Origin: Ischnura elegans
Lineage: Eukaryota > Arthropoda > Insecta > Odonata > Coenagrionidae
Assembly (NCBI RefSeq): GCF_921293095.1
Contig: NC_060258.1
Span: forward strand, 3,038,001-3,102,000
DNA: 64,000 bases
Direction: 5' to 3'
Shown: positions 11,301 to 21,289 of the stretch, piece after piece
Layout of the letters: the number at the start of each line of letters is the position of its first letter
Numbering within the stretch: the stretch's first letter is position 1
Program-made: the position numbers and the translations under genes
Notes under the pieces: generated by a model
What the model was told of the DNA's origin: nothing
What the model saw: only the letters and a program-made list of their open reading frames with translations
Databases searched by the model: none

Positions 11301-13231
11301 CTGACTCTGATAAGATATCAAGTTGCTCAATTCCTGATGACAGACAATGTAATACCAAAGACATTGAATCACTTAAAAGCAGTAGAGATGGAGCCGCAAT
11401 GGCTGTTGTTGGGGAGAAAAGTGGTTGTGATGCACCAAATACCTCGCATAGTCTTAGGTTTATCAGAATAAGTAGAAATGACAGAGGTGGCTGTGAGACC
11501 ATCATGGGAGGCAACAACGAGGTACTTAATTGCTTGATCGAAAATCCAGGGAACAGTTACAGTTCAAACAAAGATTCATATAATTGTTTTAACTGCAGAG
11601 ATGTGTTCAACAACAAAAAGGAGCTTATCAAACACATGAAAATTCATTGTGTTGCTCGTAATTTTGATGCTGCAGCAGAATCATCAATCGTAGGTGTGTC
11701 TCTGGAAGCACTTCCATCAAGCGGACACAGCAGTTCTTGCGAGCCTACCACCTCAAAGGGTTTAGAAGAGCTGGATAGGAAAATGCTAGAGCCCATGCAA
11801 AAAGAAAATGTGCTCAACAAGGAAACCAGTGGAGGAAAAGGGGACGAGACAAATATAAGACGATTGACGAGAAGTTTCACAGTAGGAGAGAAATCAACTA
11901 CACAAATTTTATCTTCAAATTCATCTAGCATTAGAAATGTACGCAATAACGTGGGTCCATTTTCATGCAACGTGTGTGAAAGGTCTTTCTCGATTAAGAG
12001 CCTCTTAGTTAGACATGTACGCGCGCACACGGGAGAGAAAATGTTTTCTTGCAACGAGTGTGAAAAGTCTTTCTGGAATAAGAGCAACTTAGTTAGACAT
12101 GTTCGTACGCATACGGGGGATAAACCGTATTCTTGTAGCATTTGCCGCAAGTGTTTCACTCAGAAGAGTATTCTCGACAGTCACTTGCGAACACACACGG
12201 GAGAAAAGCCTTTTATATGCAACCTGTGCAGCAAGTCCTTCGCTAGGAAAAGTCAGCTCAACTTACACATTCGAACACACACGGGAGAGAAACCATTTTC
12301 TTGCGACGTGTGTGAAATGTCTTTCTCGGATAAGAGCAACTTAAATGCACATGTACGCAGGCACGTTGGAGAGAAGCCTTTTTCATGCAACGTGTGTGAA
12401 AAGTCTTTCCCGATTAAGAGCCACTTAGTTAGACATGTACGTACGCACACTGCAGAGAAACCGTTTTCCTGCGACCAGTGTGAAAAGTCTTTCTCGGATA
12501 AGAGCGACTTAGTTAGACATGTACGTACGCATACGGGAGAGAAAACTTTTTCGTGCAGAATCTGCGAGAAATCTTTCACTCAGAAGAGTAGTCTCAAAAG
12601 ACACTCGCGAAAACACACGGGAGAGAAGCCTTTTTCATGCAGCGAGTGTGAAAAGTCTTTCTCGGATAAGAGTACCTTAGTTAGACATGTACGCACGCAT
12701 ACGGGAGGGAAAACTTTTTCGTGCAGAATCTGCGAGAAATCTTTCACTCAGAAGGGTACTCTCAAAAGTCACATGCGAACACACACGGGAGAGATGCCTT
12801 TTTCATGCAATGAGTGTGAAAAGTCTTTCTCGGATAAGAGCCGCTTAGTTGGACATATTCGTACTCACACGGGGGTTAAACCGTATTCTTGTAGCATTTG
12901 CCGCAAGTGTTTCACTCAGAAGAGTATTCTCGACAGTCACTTGCGAACACACACGGGAGAGAAGCCTTTTTCATGCAACGAGTGCGAAAAGTCTTTCTCG
13001 GATAAGAGTACCTTAGTTAGACATATTCGTACGCATACGGGGGATAAACCGTATTCTTGTAGCATTTGCGGCAGGTGTTTCACTCAGAGATGTCATCTGG
13101 ACAGTCACACGCGAACACACACGGGAAAGAAGCCTTATTCTTGTAGCATTTGCTGCAAGCATTTCACAAAGAGTTGTTCTCTCGAAGATCACATGCGTAT
13201 GCATACGACAGAGAGAGGCCTTAAATCATGA
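2233..13231 (+). CDS. Gene A: C2H2 zinc-finger gene, 5' end missing (paralogue of ZAD gene B)
   Basis: Five exons are supported: 2233-2352, 2994-3125, 5896-6021, 7687-7750 and 11100-13231. Joined they give 858 codons including the stop, with phases 0, 0, 0 and 1 and GT/AG junctions throughout. The first four encode short acidic segments (e.g. KDESEDPLSE, ISDDEEGH) that match gene B exons 5, 6, 8 and 9. The last exon carries one isolated finger and 15 tandem C2H2 fingers. The family acts in the nucleus as sequence-specific DNA-binding regulators; the target cannot be read from sequence. The upstream ZAD exons and the SFEGGG exon expected from gene B are absent, because homology stops at about 1,770. 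A may therefore be a truncated gene, use another promoter, or be cut by an insertion or assembly join. Confidence 0.8.
2994..3125 (+). CDS. Gene A exon, acidic (matches gene B exon 6)
   Basis: Forty-four codons, phase 0, SNPVTYKCSSFKEDQISDDE to ...HQDSSDQ, flanked by CCAATAG and GTAATA. Gene B exon 6 has the same length and differs at only a few residues. The preceding 60 intron bases are also nearly identical to gene B. Confidence 0.85.
3126..5895 (+). other. Gene A intron with block duplicated from the preceding intron
   Basis: Bases 3250-3340 repeat 2390-2465 (CAGCAGAAACATACTGCATT in both). The stretch about 3250-3860 matches gene B's intron 5, in reverse, at about 52,350-49,600. Its order relative to the exon differs from gene B, which implies an ancestral tandem duplication of block plus exon. 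Beyond about 3,900 I see no coding exon until 5,896, apart from the THAP-like fragment. Confidence 0.6.
5383..5500 (+). pseudogene. Possible relic of a THAP zinc-finger domain
   Basis: Inside a gene A intron one frame reads YVVPGCKNSSRKHHLRVGIG then IFRWFEREKS. This resembles the start of a THAP domain (C-x2-4-C ... N ... FxxFP). The first Cys and the FP are lost and no long ORF follows. THAP domains occur in P-type transposases and in host proteins derived from them. Weak evidence. Confidence 0.3.
5896..6021 (+). CDS. Gene A exon (matches gene B exon 8)
   Basis: Forty-two codons, phase 0, from PNALTASQGEKVEAQGTGAM to ...SPEENAQ, bounded by GTTGCAG and GTATGT. Gene B exon 8 is one codon longer and shares the (E/K)V(E/D)A(Q/E)xTGA core. 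Gene A has no counterpart of gene B exon 7 in the preceding 2.8 kb intron. Confidence 0.75.
7085..7200 (+). repeat. Possible tRNA-derived SINE head
   Basis: GTGGTTATGGTGTTTGGCTA followed about 25 bases later by GGTTCCACATTAGC has the spacing of a tRNA-like A box and B box. No clear tRNA fold or tail was traced. Low confidence. Confidence 0.25.
7687..7750 (+). CDS. Gene A short exon ending in phase 1
   Basis: Twenty-one codons plus one base, PTLSEDEDPFESSTTAHESA then F and a split Gly, between TTCCAG and GTGAGT. The single trailing G joins the two G's opening the zinc-finger exon to give a Gly codon, keeping the frame. Gene B exon 9 has the same phase and position. Confidence 0.75.
7870..7909 (+). 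CDS. Possible duplicated mini-exon, alternative to 7687-7750
   Basis: The 40 bases between TTATTTAG and GTGAGT read NLTVAHESAMEAG plus one base. They repeat the end of the previous exon (TAHESAF; both contain CCCATGAGTCTGCA), and the intron bases after the donor are also similar. It starts in phase 0 and ends in phase 1, so it could replace the 7687-7750 exon but could not be added to it without shifting frame. The acceptor has a poor pyrimidine tract, so it may be a dead copy. Confidence 0.35.
9088..9905 (-). pseudogene. 5'-truncated non-LTR retrotransposon (reverse transcriptase C-terminal part)
   Basis: Reading leftward, the frame shows SLLFIIYIDEL, then the catalytic FADDLVIY box, then VKYLGVMI...LWGTHI, then the typical C-terminal LRLDFFKSD and GRYGNSFFPRAVKDFN. 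At least two in-frame stops interrupt it (after EILSLD and after GIALKK), and everything before the catalytic box is missing. This is the usual 5'-truncated form of a CR1/jockey-type LINE in an intron of gene A. The 3' tail continues to about 9,010, where GTGTGGTAGGGGGT resembles the tail at 29.13-29.2 kb. Confidence 0.85.
9910..11099 (+). other. Remainder of last intron of gene A
   Basis: AT-rich intron with no coding exon I can support. It ends with a clear pyrimidine-rich acceptor, TTTTCTTCTAG, directly before 11,100. Confidence 0.6.
11100..13231 (+). CDS. Gene A terminal exon: 1 + 15 C2H2 zinc fingers
   Basis: The exon opens with two bases that complete a Gly codon, then VPAAEEMLEQ. About 155 Ser/Glu-rich residues follow, then an isolated finger (C156, C159, H172, H176, counted from the ATG at 11,120) and a linker. 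Residues 280-699 (11957-13216) form 15 uninterrupted 28-residue C2H2 fingers with mostly HTGEKP-type linkers. Fingers 7, 9, 11 and 13 share SFSDKS. Fingers 3 and 12 are identical over about 80 bases of DNA, showing growth by multi-finger duplication. Translation ends at a TGA after ERGLKS. Decayed fingers continue downstream, so the array was once longer. If translation used the internal ATG at 11,120 this exon alone would give 703 residues. Confidence 0.92.
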
Positions 13232-14045
13232 CACGAGTGTGAAAAGTCTTCTCGAAAAGAACAACTTAGTGACACATTTTCGTATGCACTCGAGTGAGAA
13301 GCCTTAGTCGGGCAGAATGCGCGATAATTCCTTTTACAGAAGAAGTTATGTGGTGGGACACATGCAAACGCACGCAGAAGAGACCTGTTTCACGCAGAAT
13401 CCGCCAAAATAATCTTTCACTCAGAGTCGTTCACTTAAGAGTCACATGCGAAACAACACGTTGGAGAAACCCTACTCGTGCGGCGAATTTGAATGTCCCT
13501 CTCGACAAAGAGCCTCTTAGTACATTTGTGCAAAAAACCGAGAGTTGCTTTATTTCTGCAACGTCTGCAGCAAGTCTGTCACGCCATGATGCGACCTAGT
13601 AACCCATTCGTATACACACTGAAGATAAACGTTATCAATGTAACATTTGTTGGAAGTGTTTTGCGGTGAGTGGTTACCTTGACAGATATTCATACATGCT
13701 CACACATGTGAGCAGCCTTGTTTATGCATATTCCGCATCAAGTCCATCACTACAAGGAACGGCCTTGACTACCACTTGTGTAAACGTACAATTGTGTTGT
13801 ATTATTATTATTGCGTATTTTGCACCGAGTCTTTCACTGTTATTTCTAATCCCAACTTCCACATGCACTGAAAAGTGAGATATTCATGTTGTGTGCTTTC
13901 ACTCAGAAAAGTCACCTTTGCGCATGCAACATTTTCTCGCGTACAGGATAATTCATATAAATCTTACAAATGTTCCAATTACACCTCATACAAAGCTGCA
14001 CTGAGGAGTCTGATAGTTAACTCTTGTCTGCACAACGAGAAATGA
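13232..14045 (+). pseudogene. Decayed continuation of the gene A finger array
   Basis: Straight after the stop, fragments of further fingers can be read across shifting frames: HECEKS with a one-base loss before NNLVTHFRMH, then SYVVGHMQTHAEET, SLKSHMRNNTLEKP, YQCNICWKCFAVSGYLDRY, and a final YKCSNYTSYKAALRS that resembles a different finger type. Stops and frameshifts break all of them. Probably 3' UTR of the present transcript. Confidence 0.75.
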
Positions 14046-14390
14046 ATGATGGCATTGTGTCAATAGGGATGATGGGCCATCTACGTGTTTCTATGAAATG
14101 CGTACCAAGTAATGTATTTTCGGATTTTCGTTATGAATATTGAAAGAGAGTAGTTGCAGAAAAGGGCACGCCAAGGCTATCAGATTAGGATAAAGTACCC
14201 TACACTATACATTTTTGATTAAACACGTCCACAGTATTCACGCCAATGTTTCTGACTTTAAGTCCAGTATTAATAGTCATCTTCTAATTGGTTCCGAATT
14301 TTCTTAGAATTAATCATGTGTTCTTTGAATATTCTTTGTTAAAATAATTATTCTTGTCCACATTTTGTAAATAATGTGATATTAGTGCAC

Positions 14391-14396
14391 AATAAA
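14391..14396 (+). terminator. Candidate polyadenylation signal of gene A
   Basis: AATAAA in the context GTGCACAATAAAAGGC, about 1.16 kb after the gene A stop and beyond the decayed fingers. It is the best-placed canonical signal I found; no cleavage site can be proven from sequence. Confidence 0.45.
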
Positions 14397-14399
14397 AGG

Positions 14400-17300
14400 C
14401 TTATGGCCGAGTTTCTTAATTTAATGAATTCATAGTGTCATTTATTTTCATTGTTAAAATATTTGCAATTTTATTCCTATTTCTCTGTTTTCACTCGCGG
14501 TCACAATTTGTCGGAATGGACCGTCAATAGGACAGCAAGGATAATCGTGGGCCATTAACCTTAGAATGGTGAAGTTGCGAGAAAAGGAAGCAATCGAGGT
14601 GGAAGATGTACAAACATTGGCAGAGTGAATGGGGATGATATCGGAGGGTGGGAGAGTAAGCAGAGGGTGGGGAGTGGATGCTAGGTGGAGCTGAGCGCAC
14701 TTGCAGGGGTTGGTAATGAGAAAATGAATCAGAGGACACATCTGACGCAACCAAAAGTAGTACTACGGAGTGAGCGAGCAAGGGATTCATCTATGTACAA
14801 ACTTTGGCCGCAATCCGTTCATCCGTCAAACACATGGCGGACAGATAAACATGTATTAAAGATTACATATGAAAAAGATTAAGCGTATCCTGTGTGGCGA
14901 AACGCCTTATTTGTATTTTTGTTTTGCTAAGTGGTTAAATTTTATTTATATTTTTTATGTGAGATAAATTTGGTATCAAGGGTATTGTCTTACAATTCAA
15001 AATTTGTGCCTCGTTGAACAAGTGAGAGATGAAAAAAAAGAATTTAATTCACTCAGTCCCCGCTAACTTCGTCAGTTCACATGTGCGTTGCAGACGACGT
15101 TAGTGCGGTGAACGCTGGGTAGGGGAAGAATGGATAAAAGGCCGTGCACGGGAGGAGCACAGAGCTCAGACAACAAAGAACAAGTCAGCAAAGAACAGCA
15201 CGGAGAGAACAAGGTGACGCACGCTACGGCTAAAACGCACCCGAGACGGCTGAGGGCTGTCAATAAGCGGAAGGAAGGTTCCGGATCGCCGAGGGGTCGA
15301 ATTTTGGAAGAAGCACTGGCGACGTGTAGCAGACACAATCAGTCGGCTGCTGGCCCGAGTGGCTTCTGGTCTAGATCCCCGCCACCGAGTGAACGAGTAA
15401 GCTTATACGCCCCTATTTCCCTTCTCGTGCAACTGATCATTGCCAAATTAGTGTGTCCCTTAAAAGAAACCAGTGAGTGTTTCGTGCTCTCTCTCCCCAT
15501 CTCTCGTCTAAAGAAGAGGAACGATAAGTGATTGGTGTCAATTTCTCATTGTTTAATGATTCGTCAAAATTACATTGACGATAAATAGTCCTTCTCAAAG
15601 GAGCTGACGTGGTTCACGAGTGTTAATTTCATCATTGTAAAATATTTAAATCGCCTCTAAGACTAAAACACGGCTTTTGTGCTCAAAGGCATTACTGAAT
15701 TAGGCGCAAATTCATTGTATGATTTATTTTATGTTAGATGGTTTATTAAGTGTTTCAATTTATTTGTGTTGAAGGGTATAATTTTGTGTTTCTTTTGGAG
15801 GGATAATTCAAATGTCGATGGGGTTATTTCATTTCATTGTATTTTAGTCGGTTCATTAGAAGTCATTGATGTTAAAAGAAAAAGAACCGGAACAAAATTT
15901 ATTTAAGGTAGCGATTCTTCTGCCCTCACCAATTTTACTGTCTTAATAGCAAAGCCAACGGCGCTGGTCGCCCAAAATCGACGAACCCTAACAATTTCTT
16001 ACGTGTCGTCTCGTGTGCGCTTCCCACTCGTCCTAACGGGTAGCGGAGGAAAGGAGGTGGGGAGGGGTTTTGGGCTAAACAAGACCCGGGAGGCGGGACC
16101 GGCACACCTGACATTATCATATCGCCGAGGAATGCCATAAGTTCCTCCTACAAAGCTAGGTTCACATTTTTATATTTAGAATTTATGATACTTTGTATGC
16201 AAATGTGATCTAAAAATTTATCTGTAAAAAATAAAGAAAAAGTCCAGTCGACTTTCACATTTCAACACCTTTTCAGAATGAAGAAATGCATCTTAGATTA
16301 ACTTGAGGATTTCCCTTTCTCCACTCATGAAGATTATATGATGTTACATTTGAGGGTAATCTTGCATCATTGTCGCCTCCAGAGGTGCCATTGGGTGTTT
16401 ATTTATTTATTGCCAAGGAAAAAATCTTTTTTATGGATAGTTGCTAACTAGAACTCTCAGGGTTCAAAGTGAACCCTGCTAGGGTACAACGCATCGGGGC
16501 CCGGAACCAAGCCCCCGGCTTATACGCCAGGACACCCGGGGAGGGAGTGGAGTGGAAGGAAGAAGGGAAAGAGGCGCCGTCGCGATCGGAGCCCGTCGAC
16601 GCCTCCAGGGAAAGGAAAGGGATGGAAGGACGGGGAATAGGGATTAAACACTCCAGCCCTATAGAAGCAAAGGAGGCCCTACCTAGCGAAACCATGAGTA
16701 CGCAATTTCTTTACCACCATCCCGGGGAGATTTTTCTATGAGGAAGAAAAATCCCAATGAGAGGGACAGTGGGAAGATAGTTGCTAACAATATGCTTGCG
16801 TTCAATCGTTAAATAAATTTTAAAATTATATTGACTGTGCCAAAATAAATTTTCTGGTTAAATATAAGAGCAGCCATTGTTAGATTAGCAACGAGAATTG
16901 ACCCCCGTGCATGGCGCCCGGTATATCGAACGGCTGTCAATTTTGGTAATATAGATAAAAAATAGTAAAGAACAACTTGAGGAAATATGAAAGAATAAGA
17001 TCAACAAGGACAAAAACGAGATGTAAGTAATCAATGTATTAAGATAAAAACTTCAATAAAAATAATTTAATTACCCTGTGCGGGTGACTGGGATTCTTCG
17101 AATGCCATATCTTACATAAATGCTTCTCAAGTGGATACATTCAAGTAGTGAACTAAAATATTAGAAGAACGGAGAAAACTGGCATCCATGTCAACATAAT
17201 ATGGTATCACTATATTAGCGCATATCAATTTGAGCCCACAAAAAAATTATATACGCACGTCCGATGAGTCGGACGCTATGCACTAATGGGTTATCCCTTA

Positions 17301-18555
17301 GGGAGGGGGAACGTTTTTAAACGGTCTGCATGGTGAGTGCGGGGAGAACGTTTTTCTACATATGGCCAGAATTTCTTACCATTGGTAGCCTTTCCTTGAG
17401 ATTTCATTGCCGTCCTTTCGGCGGTGGCTTGAACTCGGCCAAACCTAGTAGCAGAGAGCACAAAGGCGTCTTTCGGGGTCTGTGTACCCTCACCACGGGG
17501 AGCGCTTACCGGATTATCCCTTCTTAAAGAGAGAAGAAGCTCCCTGCTCTCCGCGGCGCATTCATGATGAAAACCATTCCAACGAATCCTTGCATTTCCT
17601 AGGAATTTATTTATCTTGCTGTTGTACATTAGCCGGGGAAACTTATGTCAACGCATTGGTATCTATTTTTTATGATTTTGGTGGTGGGTTATCAGTCTCT
17701 GCGTAATTACCAAGGACATATTACATTCGTGATCTGTCGTGAGGGGGTAGGGTGAGCAGTCCCAGATTAGGAGGGTCCACCACCTGCTAGACACACGCCC
17801 GGGGTCGTTGGAAAAATATCTTCCCCGCTCATATCCCGCACACAGTGGCAGAAAAATAATGACGCTTCCCCAGTTAAAGGCCACCGACTGCGTCCGCCGG
17901 GGATGCAGATATTGAGTTGGCATTTAGTCATAAAATTTAGCAGCGACATAAGGAAGTTTATATGTCGAATAAGCAGTCATGGAGAAAAGGCAGCAATAAT
18001 TCGAGCAGATATGAGCCTATCCCTGGTGAAGATAGGCCAACTAAAGAATACACAAAGCCTTTTGAAATGCCGCGATTTGGCGATGGGAGGCTTCTGAATA
18101 TGCCTCGCATCATCTGGAGGAGAAGGCAGCGGGTCATGTTCAAATGAGTAAAGATAGAGGCCACGGCGGTCAGTACAGCGACACTCATTTCACTGCAGGC
18201 GTGAGAACAGTTACGTGAACGGCTGTAGTACTGCGATGAGGAAGGCAAGGGGGAGCAACCACATTATTATTATTCCGAGGAGTCGCCGTCTCTCCAACGT
18301 TAAATTATCACTCACGATGGAATTCCCTTGGGTAAAACATTACGGAGGTAAAAGTAGTCCCCCATTCTGATGTCCGGGAGGAGAATGCCCGAGAGGTTTT
18401 AATGGCCACCTGCGATAAAGTTTTGAAGATAGGTATAGTGGGGAAAAATTGACGCACAGTTCATCAGCGTCAGAATGCTGGCAGTTCAGGAACCACTTGT
18501 ATCCCAAAAATTCTTAGCATTTAACGTTTTCGAAGTCAATCTTGGGCGTGCTTTT
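14400..18555. other. Intergenic region with no recognised gene
   Basis: Apart from the candidate exon at 15,130, I see only short uninterpretable ORFs. Two GC-richer patches (15,930-16,140 and 16,450-16,700) have overlapping ORFs on both strands, more like repeat interior than gene. A minus-strand frame of 112 codons at 17,629-17,291 matches nothing I recognise. GTCCGATGAGTCGGAC near 17,260 is a short palindrome. Confidence 0.5.
15130..15392 (+). CDS. Candidate first coding exon of unknown origin
   Basis: An ATG-led open frame of about 88 codons (MDKRPCTGGAQSSDNKEQVS...) with higher GC than its surroundings reaches GAACGA|GTAAGC, a fair splice donor. The peptide is hydrophilic and basic with no domain I recognise. 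No downstream partner exon was found. It may be transposon-derived. Confidence 0.2.
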
Positions 18556-18910
18556 CGATGGCCGATAAACGAAATTGTCTATCGCGGTGGGCCTTTGGTG
18601 CGTTTCCATTCTGCATTTCAAGGATGTATGCATCCGAGACATCGGAAAAAGGTGCAAGGGTTCTGGCAAAACACGGCATAGTGACACTTTTGTGACTTTG
18701 TCGTGTTCTACAAGAATCCTGTGGCAAGGAGACAGACAACCTCATATGAAAGGCCTAGTGCCATTCAGAAATAAAGACGAATATACCGAGTCGAGTGCTC
18801 TTGCGGAGACTCTGGCATGTGCAAAACATCACGAGCCTTGAAATGCAGAATGAAAGAACACCAAAGAGCTACCAAGAATAGATAATTTTGTTTGTCCGCC
18901 ATCGCCGAGC
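18556..18910. repeat. Inverted repeat, arms about 95 bp
   Basis: About 18556-18650 (CGATGGCCGATAAACGAAAT ... CATTCTGCATTTCAAGG) reappears in reverse at about 18905-18810. The arms are imperfect and flank about 160 bp. Both arms, read inward, can encode a similar peptide (LWCVSILHFKDV versus LWCSFILHFKARDV). This points to a multicopy coding family joined head to head. A minus-strand open frame of 161 residues spans 19250-18765 but is not recognisable. Confidence 0.5.
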
Positions 18911-19449
18911 ATGTATGGGGAAGGCCAATGCACAACGTGTACTTCAATAACTCACCACCAAACAGAAGCAATAATTTCCCCGGCTGATTAAAGGTGCTAT
19001 CGAAATAGCCAAAACACCAAGCTTCAACAGGGAGGACAACTACTCGCTCTCCAACGCCTCGAAGAAACTCTTCCCCAAACCAGCCAATTGCCATAGATTG
19101 CCGCATCTTACCATAATCAAGCCTCATATAAGACTGCAAAACATCTGCATCCGTCATTTTAAACCTGAAGACGCCTGCAGCAACGCTGGCGAAACTATGG
19201 TTGAACGAGGAATCGGCGCTGAGGGCAAGTCGGAAGCCAAACTGCACCAAGAGGCTAATATTACTTGGACTGTTCTCTCCCTGTTACGGAAGCGGCTTTC
19301 TCCTTTCCTTACTTGTTGGACCACAGCAAGTAAACAGGTGGGGGACTGCGCTGTCGGTTCGCTGCCTGTTTATTACTTTTGTTTTACTGCTGACATTTAA
19401 CGTGTATGATATACGTATATGTATTACTAACATTCTACGGAAGAAAACT

Positions 19450-19755
19450 GTACATATCAATTTTCAACTGACCCCCCGGTTTGGAAGTTAGCAGAGGTTT
19501 GCGTTGTATACAACACATCCGTTAATTTTAGTGGTAAAAACAGCTTGTTTTCGGCTAACTACTAGTGATAGGTGTGGCTTCTTCATATCAAGATTATAGT
19601 TATAGAAACAAAAACTACGGTAATGCCAAGCGCTCAAATTAGGGAAACTTGATTTTACGCGCATAAAACGGGTACTTTTGGGGGAAAAAATTAAGAACAG
19701 GAAATACTTTGAAGCCGAAGATTTTTTTAAGTACATGTTACAACACAGAAATGAA
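19450..19755 (+). repeat. Dispersed repeat R1, uninterrupted copy
   Basis: Shares GAAGTTAGCAGAGG, TCCGTTAATTTTAG, CTTGATTTTACGCGCA and AAGATTTTT segments, in order, with 22,948-24,525. This copy lacks the mariner and shows the pre-insertion sequence at that point. Family unknown. Confidence 0.7.
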
Positions 19756-19759
19756 TTCT

Positions 19760-20985
19760 CTTTCGTATGATCTTTGTTGCATTGAAGTTGATTGCTTCGT
19801 TTAGACGCTAGAGCTCCTCAAACTCGGGTATCTTGCTTTTTTAATGTCAGTTGAGCTAAAAATGATGCAAGACCCTTTGAGAATAACGTAATGGAATACA
19901 CGTATCAGGAGATCACATGATCTACAGATCGCCCTGTGAGTAGGAAGGGGAAAATTCTCGAGCTCCTGAAGGAGAATGAAGAATGTAGCCCGAGAACGTG
20001 CGAATGGAGCATGCTTTCCCCGGAAACGGTAACGAGGAGGCTGATGAAGATACATAATTCGAATCGATTCCAACACAAATGAGACCTCCACTTCTACAGA
20101 AAAGGGGGAAAACTTGAATGAAGTACAAGAGCAAACATGAGCAAAAAAATGGCTGTTCTCGAGCGATTGCAACTCCTCTAACCAAAGTTGAATATAAGTC
20201 TGTTTCTTTGCCCATCCCTGCCTGTTTGTGATAGTGCCTCAATTGAAAACCTGGATTTATCATTTTGAGACTGTGTATGAAGAAATTCCTGAGAATATTC
20301 AGGGTATTGGTATATTTTTAGTGAAAAACGTAGTACCTTGGTGTAATGGGCAATCCATCCAGACATTGTCCAAGTGTTATGTTGCCATATAAAGATGGTC
20401 AGTTTTTATTAATACCATATTTCAATACAGAAAAATTAATTAGTTTGACAAATAAATCTACAACAGAAAGATGCTGATGAAATGTTGTGTCCTAGAAAAT
20501 AAAGGTGATGGATCCTGAGAAAAGATTATTTTTTTCCACTGTTGACCACTAGCCTTGTCTTGTCCAATAGCATTGCCTATTCAACTGTTTTTTTTCAAAC
20601 CCAAACCCTATTTGAGCATAAAAATTATATTTGGAACCATTTGGATGATAGTGCAATAGTGGAAGCAGCAGGTGAGTTCTCTATAGGATTAGCTAATAAT
20701 TCTTACGATGGAGGGTTTGCTGTATCTGCATATGCTTCCCCCTAGATCTGCATTTGATGAGAAGTTTCGAATCCACACGAAGTTTCATTTTCGGCTAATG
20801 TTTCAAGCCAATAGTTTTATTAACCTTGCAACACCTCGCATACAGAAATCATCTTTGGAATTAATATGTTATTGTTTCCAAACCCTACCCTGAAACTTGG
20901 ATAAATCGAACATCAAGGGACCATTTAAAAACTTTGAATTATCCAAAAATTCGATTACAAGATATGCTTCATAAAAAAATCCAAA
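19760..20985. other. Intergenic stretch, nothing recognised
   Basis: Short ORFs on both strands only. I find no domain, terminal repeat or RNA gene here. Confidence 0.4.
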
Positions 20986-20989
20986 AAAT

Positions 20990-21235
20990 AAAATTAATCT
21001 TTCCAATCAAAACTCACTCATTTATTGCCCTATGCTTCCTTGACAAATCAGTGGGCACACTCTTTTGGACTCCCCAAATATGCTGATTGAGAACAGGTAT
21101 GCCTCTGGATGGAAGCCGCACTCTATGAACAGCACTTGTCCATGACACCATCATCTTCCTCATCACCCCTAAACAAATTAGGTGCATATATTCCACTGGA
21201 AACTCTGTCACCACCCTAATTCCAGGTATCCTATA
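20990..21235 (-). pseudogene. Fragment of an EnSpm/CACTA-type transposase
   Basis: The minus strand reads GIRVVTEFPVEYMHLICLGV then MRKMMVSWTSAV, then RVRLPSRGIP and PTDLSRKHRAINE. The segment (P)xxYMHLxCLGVxRK...RLPSR is familiar from large transposase-domain proteins common in arthropod genomes. Only about 75 residues remain, and both sides are closed by stops. Confidence 0.6.
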
Positions 21236-21237
21236 GG

Positions 21238-21284
21238 ATTTACCATATGGGATTCAATTGAAATGAGTATCCCATATGGTAAAT
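21238..21284. repeat. Perfect 16 bp inverted repeat
   Basis: ATTTACCATATGGGAT at 21238-21253 and its exact reverse complement at 21269-21284, with a 15-base loop. It abuts the transposase fragment and could be part of that element's interior or end. Confidence 0.7.
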
Positions 21285-21289
21285 CGGAT

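Noticed and set aside
11644-12579. Minus-strand frames of 171 and 108 residues inside gene A's last exon
   Set aside because: Antisense of linker and finger repeats with no domain of their own.
17258-17275. GATGAG within GTCCGATGAGTCGGAC as a hammerhead core
   Set aside because: A simple palindrome; no GAAA strand follows at the right place.
18765-19250. 161-residue minus-strand open frame as a real gene
   Set aside because: No recognised domain, no splice or promoter context, and its end lies in an inverted repeat; kept only as a note there.
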